DNA of 25,483 bases from 2-12-FULL-65-11 sp049679965 (GTDB taxonomy: Bacteria > Acidobacteriota > Vicinamibacteria > Vicinamibacterales > CAVVIG01), in contig JBAUGX010000129.1 of the NCBI GenBank assembly GCA_049679965.1, positions 1 to 25,483 on the forward strand, in the 5' to 3' direction. Every line of letters begins with the position of its first letter. Position 1 is the stretch's first letter. Both the position numbers and the translations under genes were made by a program. The notes beneath the pieces were generated by a model that searched no databases, was not told where the DNA came from, and saw only the letters and a list, made by a program, of their open reading frames with translations. Positions 1-6,649 of the stretch are shown here, piece after piece.

Positions 1-24
1 TCATGACGCAGAACGGCGAGCCCT

Positions 25-79
25 ATCTGTCGGAGGGGGGAAGGGGGTCAGCCAATCTGTCGGAGGGGGGAAGGGGGTC
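25..79. repeat. G-rich tandem repeat, two copies of a 25-bp unit
   Basis: Positions 25-49 and 55-79 are identical (ATCTGTCGGAGGGG..GGGGGTC), a 30-bp period with a 5-bp spacer. A degenerate third version (CTGTCGGATGGGG) precedes the second copy of the 63-bp repeat near 3155. A frame open from position 3 to the stop at 114-116 ends in SEKGPYVNSTRP. It may be the tail of an upstream coding region, but this cannot be decided from the window. Confidence 0.8.
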
Positions 80-130
80 TGAGAAGGGACCTTACGTTAA
101 CTCGACACGCCCCTAATGCTTCCTATCAGC
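68..130. repeat. 63-bp direct repeat, copy 1
   Basis: All 63 bases are identical to 3175-3237, offset 3107. It runs from a G-rich end (GGGAAGGGGGTCTGAG) to TAATGCTTCCTATCAGC. Directly after it the sequence becomes OsmC-like coding DNA lacking its first half, so the repeat boundary coincides with the break in that gene. The unit contains an open frame ending in SEKGPYVNSTRP in both copies. Its nature is unknown: an end of a mobile element, a dispersed repeat or a rearrangement scar are all possible. Confidence 0.93.
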
Positions 131-326
131 CGATCAAGCGGTCGGCCACATGGAGAAGAACGCCGAGGGCCGGACGGCCATGACGCGCGTGGTCCTCAAG
201 CCGCAGATCCAGTGGTCGGGCGAGAAGACGCCGACCGAGGCTGACCTCGCGTCGGTGCACGAGCAGGCGCATCACGAATGCTTCATCGCCAACTCGGTCA
301 AGACGGTCGTGACCGTCGAGGCCTGA
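131..326 (+). pseudogene. OsmC-family protein, 3' fragment (N-terminal half missing)
   Basis: The frame ending at the TGA at 324-326 reads DQAVGHMEKN, then a basic strand with AMTRVVLKP, then HHECFIANSVKT near the end. This is the C-terminal half of OsmC/Ohr-superfamily proteins, which reduce organic peroxides with a pair of cysteines. The cysteine in HECFIANS is the second of that pair. Full-length relatives are about 140 residues; only about 65 remain. An in-frame stop at 114-116 lies inside the 63-bp repeat and no start with a ribosome site is present, so the helix carrying the first cysteine is lost. The first ATG in frame (150) would give a fragment of 58 residues. I infer a gene broken by the repeat or by recombination between repeats. 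Confidence 0.75.
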
Positions 327-354
327 TAGACTGACACCGGACACGAGGACGTTC

Positions 355-1620
355 ATGAAACGGACGCCAATCACCGCCGTTGCCACGTCGATCGTTTGCT
401 TCGCGGCACTCGTCACCGCACATGCGCAAGACGCTTCGGAACGCGGGTTCGAACCCGTCACGCGATGGACGACGGAGCGCGCGGTGCCGGATGTGGTGCC
501 CACCGCCGAGGGTGTCCTCAGTGTGACCGACGCTGCGGGCTGGGTCCGAACGCAAGCACCGTTCGGAGACATCACACTGCGTTTCGAGGTGCAGACGCCG
601 CCGACCGGCACGCAGGCCGTGCTGGTCGTTCGCGGTCGATCCGCATCTGGGTCCACGCCAGGGGCGGGGTTTGCCCTGCCGCTTGCGGGCGACACGGCGG
701 CGGCCATGGCTGCGCTGTCAGACATGCGCCTCGAAGTGCCCGAGTTCAGCCCCGACTACCTCGCGAAGGCACTTGGTCCACCCGGCGAGTGGCAGCAGTA
801 CGAGATCCTCTGCGAGGGCGACCTCGTGACAGTCACGATCAATGGCCTGGTGATCTTCTCGGAGCGCCGGCTGCGGGAGGCGGAGGGCTGGATTGGGGTT
901 CGCAGCGAAGGCGGCCCCGTGGCACTTCGTAACGTTCGGACGCGGCCTGAGTTGCCAGGCCCGCCGGGACAGAGGCGGATCGACGTGGCCGTCGAGGGCG
1001 ACGCCGTTCAGATCAATCCGTGGCTGCCGGGCTTCATGCAGGAGTTGATGCGACGGTGGCCCAATCCCTCCGAGGCGAAGTCGCTCAAGGGACGCGTCGA
1101 GGTCACGCTGTCGGTCCAGAAGAATGGAACGATCGGCGATGTCATCGTGAGGCCCTCGCCGATCGAGGCCTTCAACAAGGCTGCACGCCAGGCGGTCGCC
1201 AAGGCCAAACCCAAGCCGCTCCCCGCGTCCTATTCGAACGCTCGGGCCCAGCTGATCGTGACATTCGTGAACAACGAGTACACGGCGCCCGTCCATGCGA
1301 TTGGCGTCTATCGAACCAATCCGGTGTCTGTCCCCGTCTTGTCGCCGCGGCTGCTGCGCCAGACGCAGCCGCAGTACACACGCGAGGCGCTGCAGGCCAG
1401 AATCCAGGGCACGGTCGTCCTCGAATGCGTCATCAAGGCCGATGGCACCGTGGGCGACATCCGTGTCGTGCAATCGCTCGATCGCAGGTTCGGTCTCGAC
1501 GAAGAGGCCATCGCGGCGGCACGGCAGTGGCGGTTCGAGCCGGGAACGCGGCTCGGTCAGCCCGTTGCGGTCTTGGCGCGGTGTGAACTGGACTTCAAGA
1601 TCAGAAACGGCCAACGGTAG
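355..1620 (+). CDS. secreted protein with LamG-like domain and two TonB C-terminal-type domains
   Basis: This 421-residue protein starts at an ATG preceded by GAGGA at 5-6 bases. Residues 1-24 form a Sec signal peptide ending AHAQ. Residues ~30-200 look like a concanavalin-type beta sandwich (3-keto-disaccharide hydrolase/DUF1080 style: GEWQQYEILCEGDLVTVTINGLVIF..GWIGVRSEGG). Residues ~210-310 resemble a degenerate TonB/TolA C-terminal domain (VTLSVQKNGTIGDVIV). Residues ~335-415 are a classic TonB C-terminal domain (PQYTREALQARIQGTVVL, DEEAIAAARQWRFEPG). There is no N-terminal membrane anchor or proline-rich spacer, so it is unlikely to be a standard energy transducer and more likely works free in the periplasm. 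The domain calls are family pattern recognition; the role is unknown. It is a single gene between the OsmC fragment and the IS element. Confidence 0.8.
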   Translation: MKRTPITAVATSIVCFAALVTAHAQDASERGFEPVTRWTTERAVPDVVPTAEGVLSVTDAAGWVRTQAPFGDITLRFEVQTPPTGTQAVLVVRGRSASGSTPGAGFALPLAGDTAAAMAALSDMRLEVPEFSPDYLAKALGPPGEWQQYEILCEGDLVTVTINGLVIFSERRLREAEGWIGVRSEGGPVALRNVRTRPELPGPPGQRRIDVAVEGDAVQINPWLPGFMQELMRRWPNPSEAKSLKGRVEVTLSVQKNGTIGDVIVRPSPIEAFNKAARQAVAKAKPKPLPASYSNARAQLIVTFVNNEYTAPVHAIGVYRTNPVSVPVLSPRLLRQTQPQYTREALQARIQGTVVLECVIKADGTVGDIRVVQSLDRRFGLDEEAIAAARQWRFEPGTRLGQPVAVLARCELDFKIRNGQR

Positions 1621-1650
1621 CCGACCGCGGCTGGCGCTGAAGCGGAAAAT

Positions 1651-1746
1651 CGAAAGCCCCGCTCGCCCTTCGGCCCTTCGAGAACCTCAGGGTCGTCCCG
1701 AGCCAAGTCGAGGGACGACAAGCTCAGGGCGGCGGGGCTCTTTGTC
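1651..1746 (+). terminator. long nested inverted repeat after the TonB-domain gene, possible terminator
   Basis: Arms AGCCCCGC (1655-1662) and GCGGGGCT (1732-1739) enclose a second pair GTCGTCCC (1692-1699) and GGGACGAC (1712-1719), followed by CTTTG. It lies 30 bp after the TonB-domain stop codon. There is no clear U tract, so it could be a dispersed palindromic repeat rather than an intrinsic terminator. Confidence 0.45.
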
Positions 1747-1753
1747 GTAAACG

Positions 1754-1761
1754 GTCCGCCT
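1754..1761. repeat. left half of the REP-like palindrome split by the IS element
   Basis: GTCCGCCT ends exactly at the left end of the IS. Joined to GAAGGCGGAC (3136-3145) after removing the IS and one CCT, it gives GTCCGCCTGAAGGCGGAC, identical to the intact palindrome at 6172-6189. Confidence 0.85.
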
Positions 1762-1918
1762 TGGACCTGATCCGATTCAGTGGACAAGTTAGTGACGTCG
1801 ATCGTCGTTCATTCCGTGCTTCCAACACCGTCCAATGAAAGCCTGCAGGGCGATCGGCGGCGGACAGGTCAAGCACGATGCTGACCAGAGGAGCCGCCGA
1901 GCGCCCCCGTCGAGAAGG

Positions 1919-2776
1919 CTATGCCGCCGTCTCACGCTCGAATCGCGCCGGACTGATCTGCCCAAGCGTCGAGTGCCGCCGCCGTTGGTTATAGAACACT
2001 TCGATGTAATCGAACAACGCCATCTTCGCCTCGCTGTAGCTCGGAAACCGGTCCGCTTCCTCCTTCTTGACCGTCGCGAAGAAGCTCTCCATCACCGCAT
2101 TGTCGTAGCAGTCGGCCCGACGACTCATGCTCCATGTAATGCCCCGGGCCGCGAGGTACGTTTGGTAGTCCTCGCACGTGTACGTGCCGCCGCGATCCGA
2201 GTGATGCAGCAGACCTGGCTCCGGGCAGTGCCGCTGCACGGCCATCTCGAGCGCCTTCAGGGTCAAACGTCGATCATTCACGGCGCTGATCGCCCAGCCG
2301 ACGACGAGCCGGGAAAACAAATCGAGAATCGCCGCGAGATACAGCTTCGCACTGTCGCCAATGACGAACTCGGTCGTGTCGCCGACCCAGCGCTGATTCG
2401 GCGCCGCCGCCGTGAAGTCCCGGTCGAGGAGATTGGCGGCGATCGGGTCGTGGTGGTCGCTGTTCGTCGTGTGCTTGAACCGCTTCGGGATCTGGCCTTG
2501 AATGTCTTCCTCGCGCATCAGGCGCCCGACGCGCTTCTCGCTGACCGCCTCGCCGTCCTCCTGGAGGTCCTTCCACAAGCGCGGACGGCCATAGCGCTCG
2601 CCGCTGGCCGCATGGAACGCCCGCAGCTTCGTGCGCAGCACGAGGTCACGCTGCGCCCGTGCGGACAGTCCGCGTCGGCGCCACGCATAGAACCCACTTC
2701 GGGTCACGCGCATACACCGGCAGAGAATCGTGACGTGATGCTCGGCCCTCTTCGCCGCGATGAAGGCAAACCTCAT
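1919..2776 (-). CDS. IS3-family transposase OrfB (DDE catalytic domain)
   Basis: This is a 285-residue rve-superfamily integrase core, counted from the ATG at 2774-2776 that overlaps the orfA stop. An upstream open frame reaches 2938 and allows frameshift fusion with OrfA at the A7G run. The N-terminal HTH_21-type region (VTRSGFYAWRRR) is followed by the catalytic residues D133 (WVGDTTEF), D194 (HHSDRGGTY) and E230 (NAVMESFFATVK). The spacing is D-60-D-35-E, standard for IS3. The C-terminal FYNQRRRHSTLG is the conserved end motif. All key residues are present and no frame is broken. It cuts the IS ends and joins them to target DNA. Confidence 0.95.
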   Translation of the reverse strand: MRFAFIAAKRAEHHVTILCRCMRVTRSGFYAWRRRGLSARAQRDLVLRTKLRAFHAASGERYGRPRLWKDLQEDGEAVSEKRVGRLMREEDIQGQIPKRFKHTTNSDHHDPIAANLLDRDFTAAAPNQRWVGDTTEFVIGDSAKLYLAAILDLFSRLVVGWAISAVNDRRLTLKALEMAVQRHCPEPGLLHHSDRGGTYTCEDYQTYLAARGITWSMSRRADCYDNAVMESFFATVKKEEADRFPSYSEAKMALFDYIEVFYNQRRRHSTLGQISPARFERETAA

Positions 2777-3087
2777 CGGCTCTGCTTCGCGAAGAACGCC
2801 GTTGCTTTTTTTAGGATGTCTCGCTCTTCTTCGGCGATGCGGAGGGCCTTGCGCAGCCGCACCAGCTCCTCGCGCTCCGCCGTCGTCAGACCGGTGCGGC
2901 CCTTCGATCGATCGGCCTGGGCCTGCTTGACCCACCACCCGAGCGCGGACGGGACCAGGTCCAGATCGCGCGCCACGACCGCGACGCTCTTGCCTTCGTC
3001 GAGGATGAGCCGAACGGCCTGCTGCTTGAACTCTTCAGTGAATCGCCGGCGTGGGCGCCGGCCTCCGTTTGCTGCCATTGTGGACAT
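2773..3087 (-). CDS. IS3-family transposase OrfA
   Basis: This 104-residue protein supplies the DNA-binding part of the transposase. The start chosen is ATG at 3087 (MSTMAANGG), because GGAAAGG lies 8 bases upstream; an ATG at 3117 falls inside the terminal inverted repeat, and ATG 3078 is an alternative. Residues ~14-60 are an IS3-type helix-turn-helix (RRFTEEFKQQAVRLILDEGKSVAVVARDL, then LGWWVKQ). Residues ~70-100 form a leucine-zipper-like helix (ELVRLRKALRIAEEERDILKKATAFF). The run of seven T at 2806-2812 (A7G on the coding strand) lies in the codons for LKKA. It is the expected site of -1 frameshifting into orfB to make the fused OrfAB transposase. The stop TGA overlaps the ATG of orfB as ATGA. 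Confidence 0.93.
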   Translation of the reverse strand: MSTMAANGGRRPRRRFTEEFKQQAVRLILDEGKSVAVVARDLDLVPSALGWWVKQAQADRSKGRTGLTTAEREELVRLRKALRIAEEERDILKKATAFFAKQSR

Positions 3088-3174
3088 CGTAGCCGCCTTT
3101 CCAAAGATGTCCACCAAACCGGATCAAGTCCACCTGAAGGCGGACACTACTTTGCTGTCGGATGGGGGGGGAGA

Positions 3175-3237
3175 GGGAAGGGGGTCTGAGAAGGGACCTT
3201 ACGTTAACTCGACACGCCCCTAATGCTTCCTATCAGC
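3175..3237. repeat. 63-bp direct repeat, copy 2
   Basis: Identical to 68-130. It lies 40 bp to the right of the IS target site and 24 bp before the start of the YdeI-like gene. Recombination between the two copies would remove 3107 bp containing the TonB-domain gene and the IS. The flanks outside the two copies differ completely after the shared TATCAGC. Confidence 0.93.
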
Positions 3238-3261
3238 TCGTGTTTCCACCTGAGTGACGCG

Positions 3262-3825
3262 ATGAAGAAGCTCAAGGCACTCGACGTGCGGACCCCGCAG
3301 GCATGGCGCGCCTGGCTGAAGCAGCACCATGCCGCCGAGAGCGACATCTGGCTGGTCTTCCACAAGCGCCACACCGGCCGAACGTCGATCGACTACAACG
3401 ATGCCCTGGACGAGGCGTTGTGCTTCGGCTGGATTGACAGCCTCATCAAGCGCCTCGATGACGAGCGCTACGCGCGCAAGTTCACGCCGCGTAAGCCCAA
3501 TAGCAAGTGGTCGGCTTCCAATCGTCGGCGGTATGCGGCGCTCAAGGAAGGTGGACAGCTGACGCCAGCGGGCCTGAATCGCCCGCCGACAGCTGGCGGT
3601 CGCTACCCCCCGCGGCCATCGGCGACGACCGTGCTTCCGCGTTACATGGAGCGAGTGCTTCGATCGAACCGATCCGCGTGGAAGTCCTTCGAGCAACTGG
3701 CGCCCTCGCATCGGCGGATGTACATCGGCTGGATCGACTCGGCCAAGCGGCCGGAGACGAAGGAGAAACGTCTGCGGGAAGCGGTCAGTCTTCTTGAGGC
3801 TGGTCGGAAACTCGGGCTGAAGTGA
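3262..3825 (+). CDS. YdeI/OmpD-associated (OmdA) family protein
   Basis: This is a 187-residue protein from ATG 3262. A longer frame from 3223 begins inside the 63-bp repeat and is unlikely to be the native start. The sequence has the family hallmarks: WRAWLKQHH...DIWLVFHKRHTG, then IDYNDALDEALCFGWIDSLIKRLDDERYARKFTPRKPNSKWS, which is the conserved N-terminal domain. A C-terminal helical region follows with HRRMYIGWIDSAKRPETKEKRLREAVSLLEAGRKLG, the OmdA-type domain. Members are annotated as bacteriocin-protection or OmpD-associated proteins, but their biochemical role is poorly known. The gene stands alone and converges with the glycosyltransferase gene 1 bp away. There is no strong ribosome binding site. 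Confidence 0.85.
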   Translation: MKKLKALDVRTPQAWRAWLKQHHAAESDIWLVFHKRHTGRTSIDYNDALDEALCFGWIDSLIKRLDDERYARKFTPRKPNSKWSASNRRRYAALKEGGQLTPAGLNRPPTAGGRYPPRPSATTVLPRYMERVLRSNRSAWKSFEQLAPSHRRMYIGWIDSAKRPETKEKRLREAVSLLEAGRKLGLK

Positions 3826-3826
3826 C

Positions 3827-5128
3827 CTATCTTGCGCTTCTGACCTTGGCGAAGATCCGCTCGTACTTCCCCAACACCACGTCCCACCGGCAGTTCCGGC
3901 GCACGTAGTCTCTGCCGTTGCGGCCCATCGCCGCCCGCAGCTGCGCGTCGCCCATCAGGAGCTTGAGGCATTCGATGAATTCGTCGCCGTCGGCGTAGTA
4001 AAGCCCGCCGTTGCTCTTCACGCAGTGCTCGACGACGGCCGCGCTCCGCGCGGAGGCGAGAATCGGCGTGCCGACCGACAGTGCCTCGAGCGCGAGGAGC
4101 GACAGGCTGTCGTCGGGCGACGGACAGACGACAACGGTGGCCGCCTCGAGGGCCTGGAGCCGTTCGCGATCCGAAAGCAGACCTGCGAAGCGGATGAACG
4201 GCTCCTCGGGCAGCGCCATCAACTTCACGCCCATCAAGGTGAGCGTGGCGTCGCCGCCCTCCTTGGCGTAGCCGCCGAAGTACTCGATCAGTTCTTCGCA
4301 GCCCTTCCCGGGTTCGATCCGGCCGCCGTAGAGCACGATGGGCCCGTGCAGCCGATGGCGGCGGCGAAACACGGCGCCGCGTGCGGTCAGATGCGCGGGG
4401 AACTCTTCAACCGAGCTGTTCTCGTCGTCCTCGGCCCCGCCCTCGGACGCAGCCGATGCGTCCTCCCCGCTGCCATCGTCGTCGACCGGCAGTGCCATCC
4501 GTGGATATGGTTGATGCTGCGGGAGATCAATGCCAATCCCGGTGACGTCCTCGAGCGCCGGGAGGGTGGGAAACGTCTGGTGGACGAGCCGGCGCTCGGT
4601 GTCGGTCAGGTAGCAGACCGCTGCGGGACGGCCGAACACATCCTTGAAGATCTCGAGCTCAATCGCCGGCTCGTCTCGGGCTGTGGCCACGAGCACGCTG
4701 CGCTTGGGAACTATCTCCAGTCCCAACACGGTCGGCGCCGATCGATAGATGAAGAAGACCACCACGTCGTACTGCCGGGAGTGGCGGCGCAGATACTCGA
4801 CAAGCGCCGGACACCAGGGTCCTTGCTGCTTGAGCCACTCCATCTCGTCCGCGCGGCTGTGGGGCTTGTCGTAGATGCGGTCGGACGAGCGTTTGAAGGC
4901 CGCGATGTCGCGCGTGCGCGCGGTCGCGAACCGCCGGATGGTGACCCCGCGGACGCGATCGGCGCCCTCGGCGTACTCGTTCTTCCACGTTTCCTCATCC
5001 CGGGCGCACGTCGTCAGGACCTCGACCTCGTGCTGGGCCGCGAGCCGCTCGGCGACCAGCCGGCAGAGCTGCTCGGATCCGCCGATGACTTCCGCGCCGT
5101 ACCGCTCGATGACGATGGCGAGCTTCAC
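3827..5128 (-). CDS. GT4-type (GT-B fold) glycosyltransferase
   Basis: This 433-residue protein starts with MKLAIVIERYGAEVIGGSEQLCRLVAERLA, the N-terminal Rossmann strand and glycine-rich loop of GT-B enzymes. The C-terminal half has PIVLYGGRIEPGKGCEELIEYF and the donor-binding stretch CPSPDDSLSLLALEALSVGTPILAS, typical of family GT4. Residues ~216-243 form an acidic, low-complexity insert (DDDGSGEDASAASEGG, then EDDENSS) between the two domains, which is unusual. The GTG start overlaps the stop of the upstream gene as GTGA, so the two are translationally coupled. The sugar donor and acceptor cannot be told from sequence; cell-surface polysaccharide synthesis is a reasonable guess. The last five residues carry no recognised signal. 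Confidence 0.88.
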   Translation of the reverse strand: MKLAIVIERYGAEVIGGSEQLCRLVAERLAAQHEVEVLTTCARDEETWKNEYAEGADRVRGVTIRRFATARTRDIAAFKRSSDRIYDKPHSRADEMEWLKQQGPWCPALVEYLRRHSRQYDVVVFFIYRSAPTVLGLEIVPKRSVLVATARDEPAIELEIFKDVFGRPAAVCYLTDTERRLVHQTFPTLPALEDVTGIGIDLPQHQPYPRMALPVDDDGSGEDASAASEGGAEDDENSSVEEFPAHLTARGAVFRRRHRLHGPIVLYGGRIEPGKGCEELIEYFGGYAKEGGDATLTLMGVKLMALPEEPFIRFAGLLSDRERLQALEAATVVVCPSPDDSLSLLALEALSVGTPILASARSAAVVEHCVKSNGGLYYADGDEFIECLKLLMGDAQLRAAMGRNGRDYVRRNCRWDVVLGKYERIFAKVRSAR

Positions 5129-6138
5129 CGGCCGTTGTCGCCAGGCTCGCCTGGCCCTGAGGTTGTCGGAGGGTCCGGTCCAGCATCGTCGGTGACCGTG
5201 TCGTCGGGCGACTCGTCGATCTCCGCTTCGTACCCAGCCTCAGGCGAGTCGCTCGCCGCCTGGCTGGGCTGGGCCGCCGCAGGCCCCGCGCCCGCTGGAC
5301 CAGCTGCGCCTGGCGATTCGACGTTGACGGATCCCGGTCCGCTGCCACGCCGGCCCCGGCGCCGCCGACGCCGCCGGCGACGCTGGCCGTCGGGCGTGCC
5401 CGACAGCCCCGGTCCCATCGGTCGCGGTCCCGCCATCACAGGCTGCGCGGATGAAGGCGTGGCAGGCATGAGCGTCGACGTCGATGCCGGCACGGACGGC
5501 ACCGGCGAAGACGGCTGGGGCGGCGAGAAGGCTGGCGTCGAAAAAGACGGCGCCGAGGGAGGCGCGGGCGCCGAAGCCATCACGGCGACTTGGGGCCCGT
5601 GACGCTCGTCGGCCGACGGCCTGTAGATGGTCGTGCTCTCGAGCGTGCGGACTCGTCGTTCGCTGAAGTCGAGGCGGCTCGCCAGCGACTCCACGTGCAT
5701 TTTCATGCTTTTGATCTCGAGACCAAGCCGCGCGGCCTCGATGACGAGGTTGTGTATCAACTCGTCGTAGAGCATGTGGCGGGTGGCTTCGAGCTGAGCC
5801 TGACGCGCGTTGAGCTGCGCTTGAATGTGCAGCGCGTCGGCGAGCACGCCAGGATTGATGAACAGCCCGAGGATGGGGCGCAGCAGCCGCCGGATGACGC
5901 GGACGAGGCCGGAGGGCGACTCGAAGAGCGTGTCGTCCTCGAACGTGTAGTTGGGCGGCGGTTCGGGTGGCTTGGTGCGCCGGAACTGATCGAGCAGCTT
6001 GTCGAGCTTGGTCGCAGCCAGCTCGCGCACCTGCTGTTCGGAGTAGTCCACGCCCCGCTTTTCGCGGATCCGGGCGCGGATCTGCTCCATGATCCGCTCG
6101 ACGTTCACCGAATCCGACCGGACGTTTGGGTCAGGCAT
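5125..6138 (-). CDS. hypothetical coiled-coil protein with arginine-rich low-complexity C-terminus
   Basis: This is a 337-residue protein of unknown function. Residues ~10-55 are a charged helix (VERIMEQIRARIREKRG). Residues ~75-100 form an amphipathic, possibly membrane-associated segment (LVRVIRRLLRPILGLFINPG). Residues ~105-170 are a predicted coiled coil (IQAQLNARQAQLEATRH, then LASRLDFSERRVRTLES). Residues ~185-337 are Pro/Ala/Ser-rich, with a run of ten arginines near residue 255 and an acidic tail. The N-terminal layout resembles accessory regions found next to glycosyltransferases and methyltransferases in polysaccharide loci. Coupling to the downstream glycosyltransferase by a GTGA overlap supports a joint role. 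A double REP-like palindrome ends only 6 bases before the ATG on the coding strand, and no Shine-Dalgarno sequence is obvious. Confidence 0.7.
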   Translation of the reverse strand: MPDPNVRSDSVNVERIMEQIRARIREKRGVDYSEQQVRELAATKLDKLLDQFRRTKPPEPPPNYTFEDDTLFESPSGLVRVIRRLLRPILGLFINPGVLADALHIQAQLNARQAQLEATRHMLYDELIHNLVIEAARLGLEIKSMKMHVESLASRLDFSERRVRTLESTTIYRPSADERHGPQVAVMASAPAPPSAPSFSTPAFSPPQPSSPVPSVPASTSTLMPATPSSAQPVMAGPRPMGPGLSGTPDGQRRRRRRRRRGRRGSGPGSVNVESPGAAGPAGAGPAAAQPSQAASDSPEAGYEAEIDESPDDTVTDDAGPDPPTTSGPGEPGDNGR

Positions 6139-6144
6139 GGCGCC

Positions 6145-6195
6145 TGTGGGATCCGGCTTCAGCCGGATTTGGTCCGCCTGAAGGCGGACCCCACA
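6145..6195. repeat. composite REP-like element, two palindromes within an outer inverted repeat
   Basis: ATCCGGCTTCAGCCGGAT (6151-6168) and GTCCGCCTGAAGGCGGAC (6172-6189) are each perfect palindromes with 8-base arms and a 2-base centre. They are separated by 3 bases and framed by TGTGGG (6145-6150) and CCCACA (6190-6195). This resembles a BIME-type pair of REP units. It fills the gap between the STAS gene and the coiled-coil gene. Confidence 0.88.
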
Positions 6196-6201
6196 TAGGT
6201 T

Positions 6202-6555
6202 CTAGACCTTGGCCGAGGCGGAGAAGCTCTTGACGGCGTCGTTCTCCGAATCGAAGGTTTCGAACACCGTCAGCAGCTTGGTGATGGCCAGCAGGTCCGT
6301 GATGCGCTTGGTCAGGTTGAGCAGCTTCAGGCTGCCTCCCTGCCGGCTGACCGTCGTGTACGTGCGGACGATTTCCCCCAGGCCCGCGCTGTCCACGTAT
6401 GGCACGCCTCCAAGGTTCAGGATGATCTTCTTCTGGCCCTGATTGACCAGGCTGTTGACCTTATCCTTGAGGAGCTCGTCGCCCTCGCCGAGCGTAATCT
6501 TGCCTTTGAGGTCGAGCACCATGACGTCGCCAACGGTCCGTTCATCGATGTGCAT
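6202..6555 (-). CDS. STAS-domain anti-sigma factor antagonist-like protein
   Basis: This 117-residue protein is essentially a single STAS domain (SpoIIAA/RsbV type). It starts MHIDERTVGDVMVLDLKGKITLG. The phosphorylation-loop motif YVDSAGLGEIV places the likely phospho-serine at S56, and the C-terminal helix follows (LAITKLLTVFETFDSENDAV). Such proteins bind an anti-sigma kinase when unphosphorylated and release a sigma factor or other partner. No kinase, phosphatase or sigma gene is nearby, so the partner is unknown; a STAS protein serving another partner-switching output is possible. The start is ATG 6555, with GGAG 7 bases upstream. It lies downstream of the zinc-ribbon gene, separated by about 95 bp. 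Confidence 0.92.
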   Translation of the reverse strand: MHIDERTVGDVMVLDLKGKITLGEGDELLKDKVNSLVNQGQKKIILNLGGVPYVDSAGLGEIVRTYTTVSRQGGSLKLLNLTKRITDLLAITKLLTVFETFDSENDAVKSFSASAKV

Positions 6556-6590
6556 GAAGAGGCTCCGATAAACTCACAACTGAAAACTTA

Positions 6591-6631
6591 GAAGTGAAAA
6601 GTAGTGTTCTACCTATTTGAGTTTTCACTTC
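6591..6631. repeat. inverted repeat in an A+T-richer gap between the zinc-ribbon and STAS genes
   Basis: GAAGTGAAAA (6591-6600) and TTTTCACTTC (6622-6631) are perfect 10-base arms with a 21-base loop, in a gap notably richer in A+T than its surroundings. It could act as a terminator for the rpsU/zinc-ribbon transcript or as a protein-binding site. A neighbouring ACTGAAAACTTAG resembles the short words seen in other gaps of this window. Confidence 0.5.
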
Positions 6632-6649
6632 AGGCCGCGAAGCAGCCGG

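Larger units (their letters stand above)
1762..3132 (-). mobile_element. complete IS3-family insertion sequence, 1371 bp
   Basis: Terminal inverted repeats of 25 bp at 1762-1786 and 3108-3132 match at 21 of 25 positions (TGGAC.TGATCCG.TT..GTGGACA). The 3-bp target duplication CCT lies at 1759-1761 and 3133-3135, a usual size for this family. Inside, on the minus strand, are orfA (helix-turn-helix) and orfB (DDE integrase) overlapping at an A7G slippery run. Both frames are intact, so the element is probably recent and may still be active. Between the end of orfB (1919) and the left inverted repeat about 130 bp are noncoding. The insertion point is the centre of a REP-like palindrome. Confidence 0.95.

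Noticed and set aside
3..116. Small frame MTQNGEPY...STRP at the left edge
   Set aside because: Mostly made of the G-rich tandem and the 63-bp repeat; it may be the tail of an upstream gene but cannot be supported as a gene from this window.
1835..3223. Plus-strand open frame of 462 codons across the IS
   Set aside because: Entirely antisense to orfA/orfB and composed of Arg/Ala/Pro-rich shadow sequence.
1..3240. Possible CRISPR array or integron cassette from the repeats at the left end
   Set aside because: Only two copies of each repeat, no regular spacers, no cas or integrase gene; the only recombinase is the IS3 transposase.
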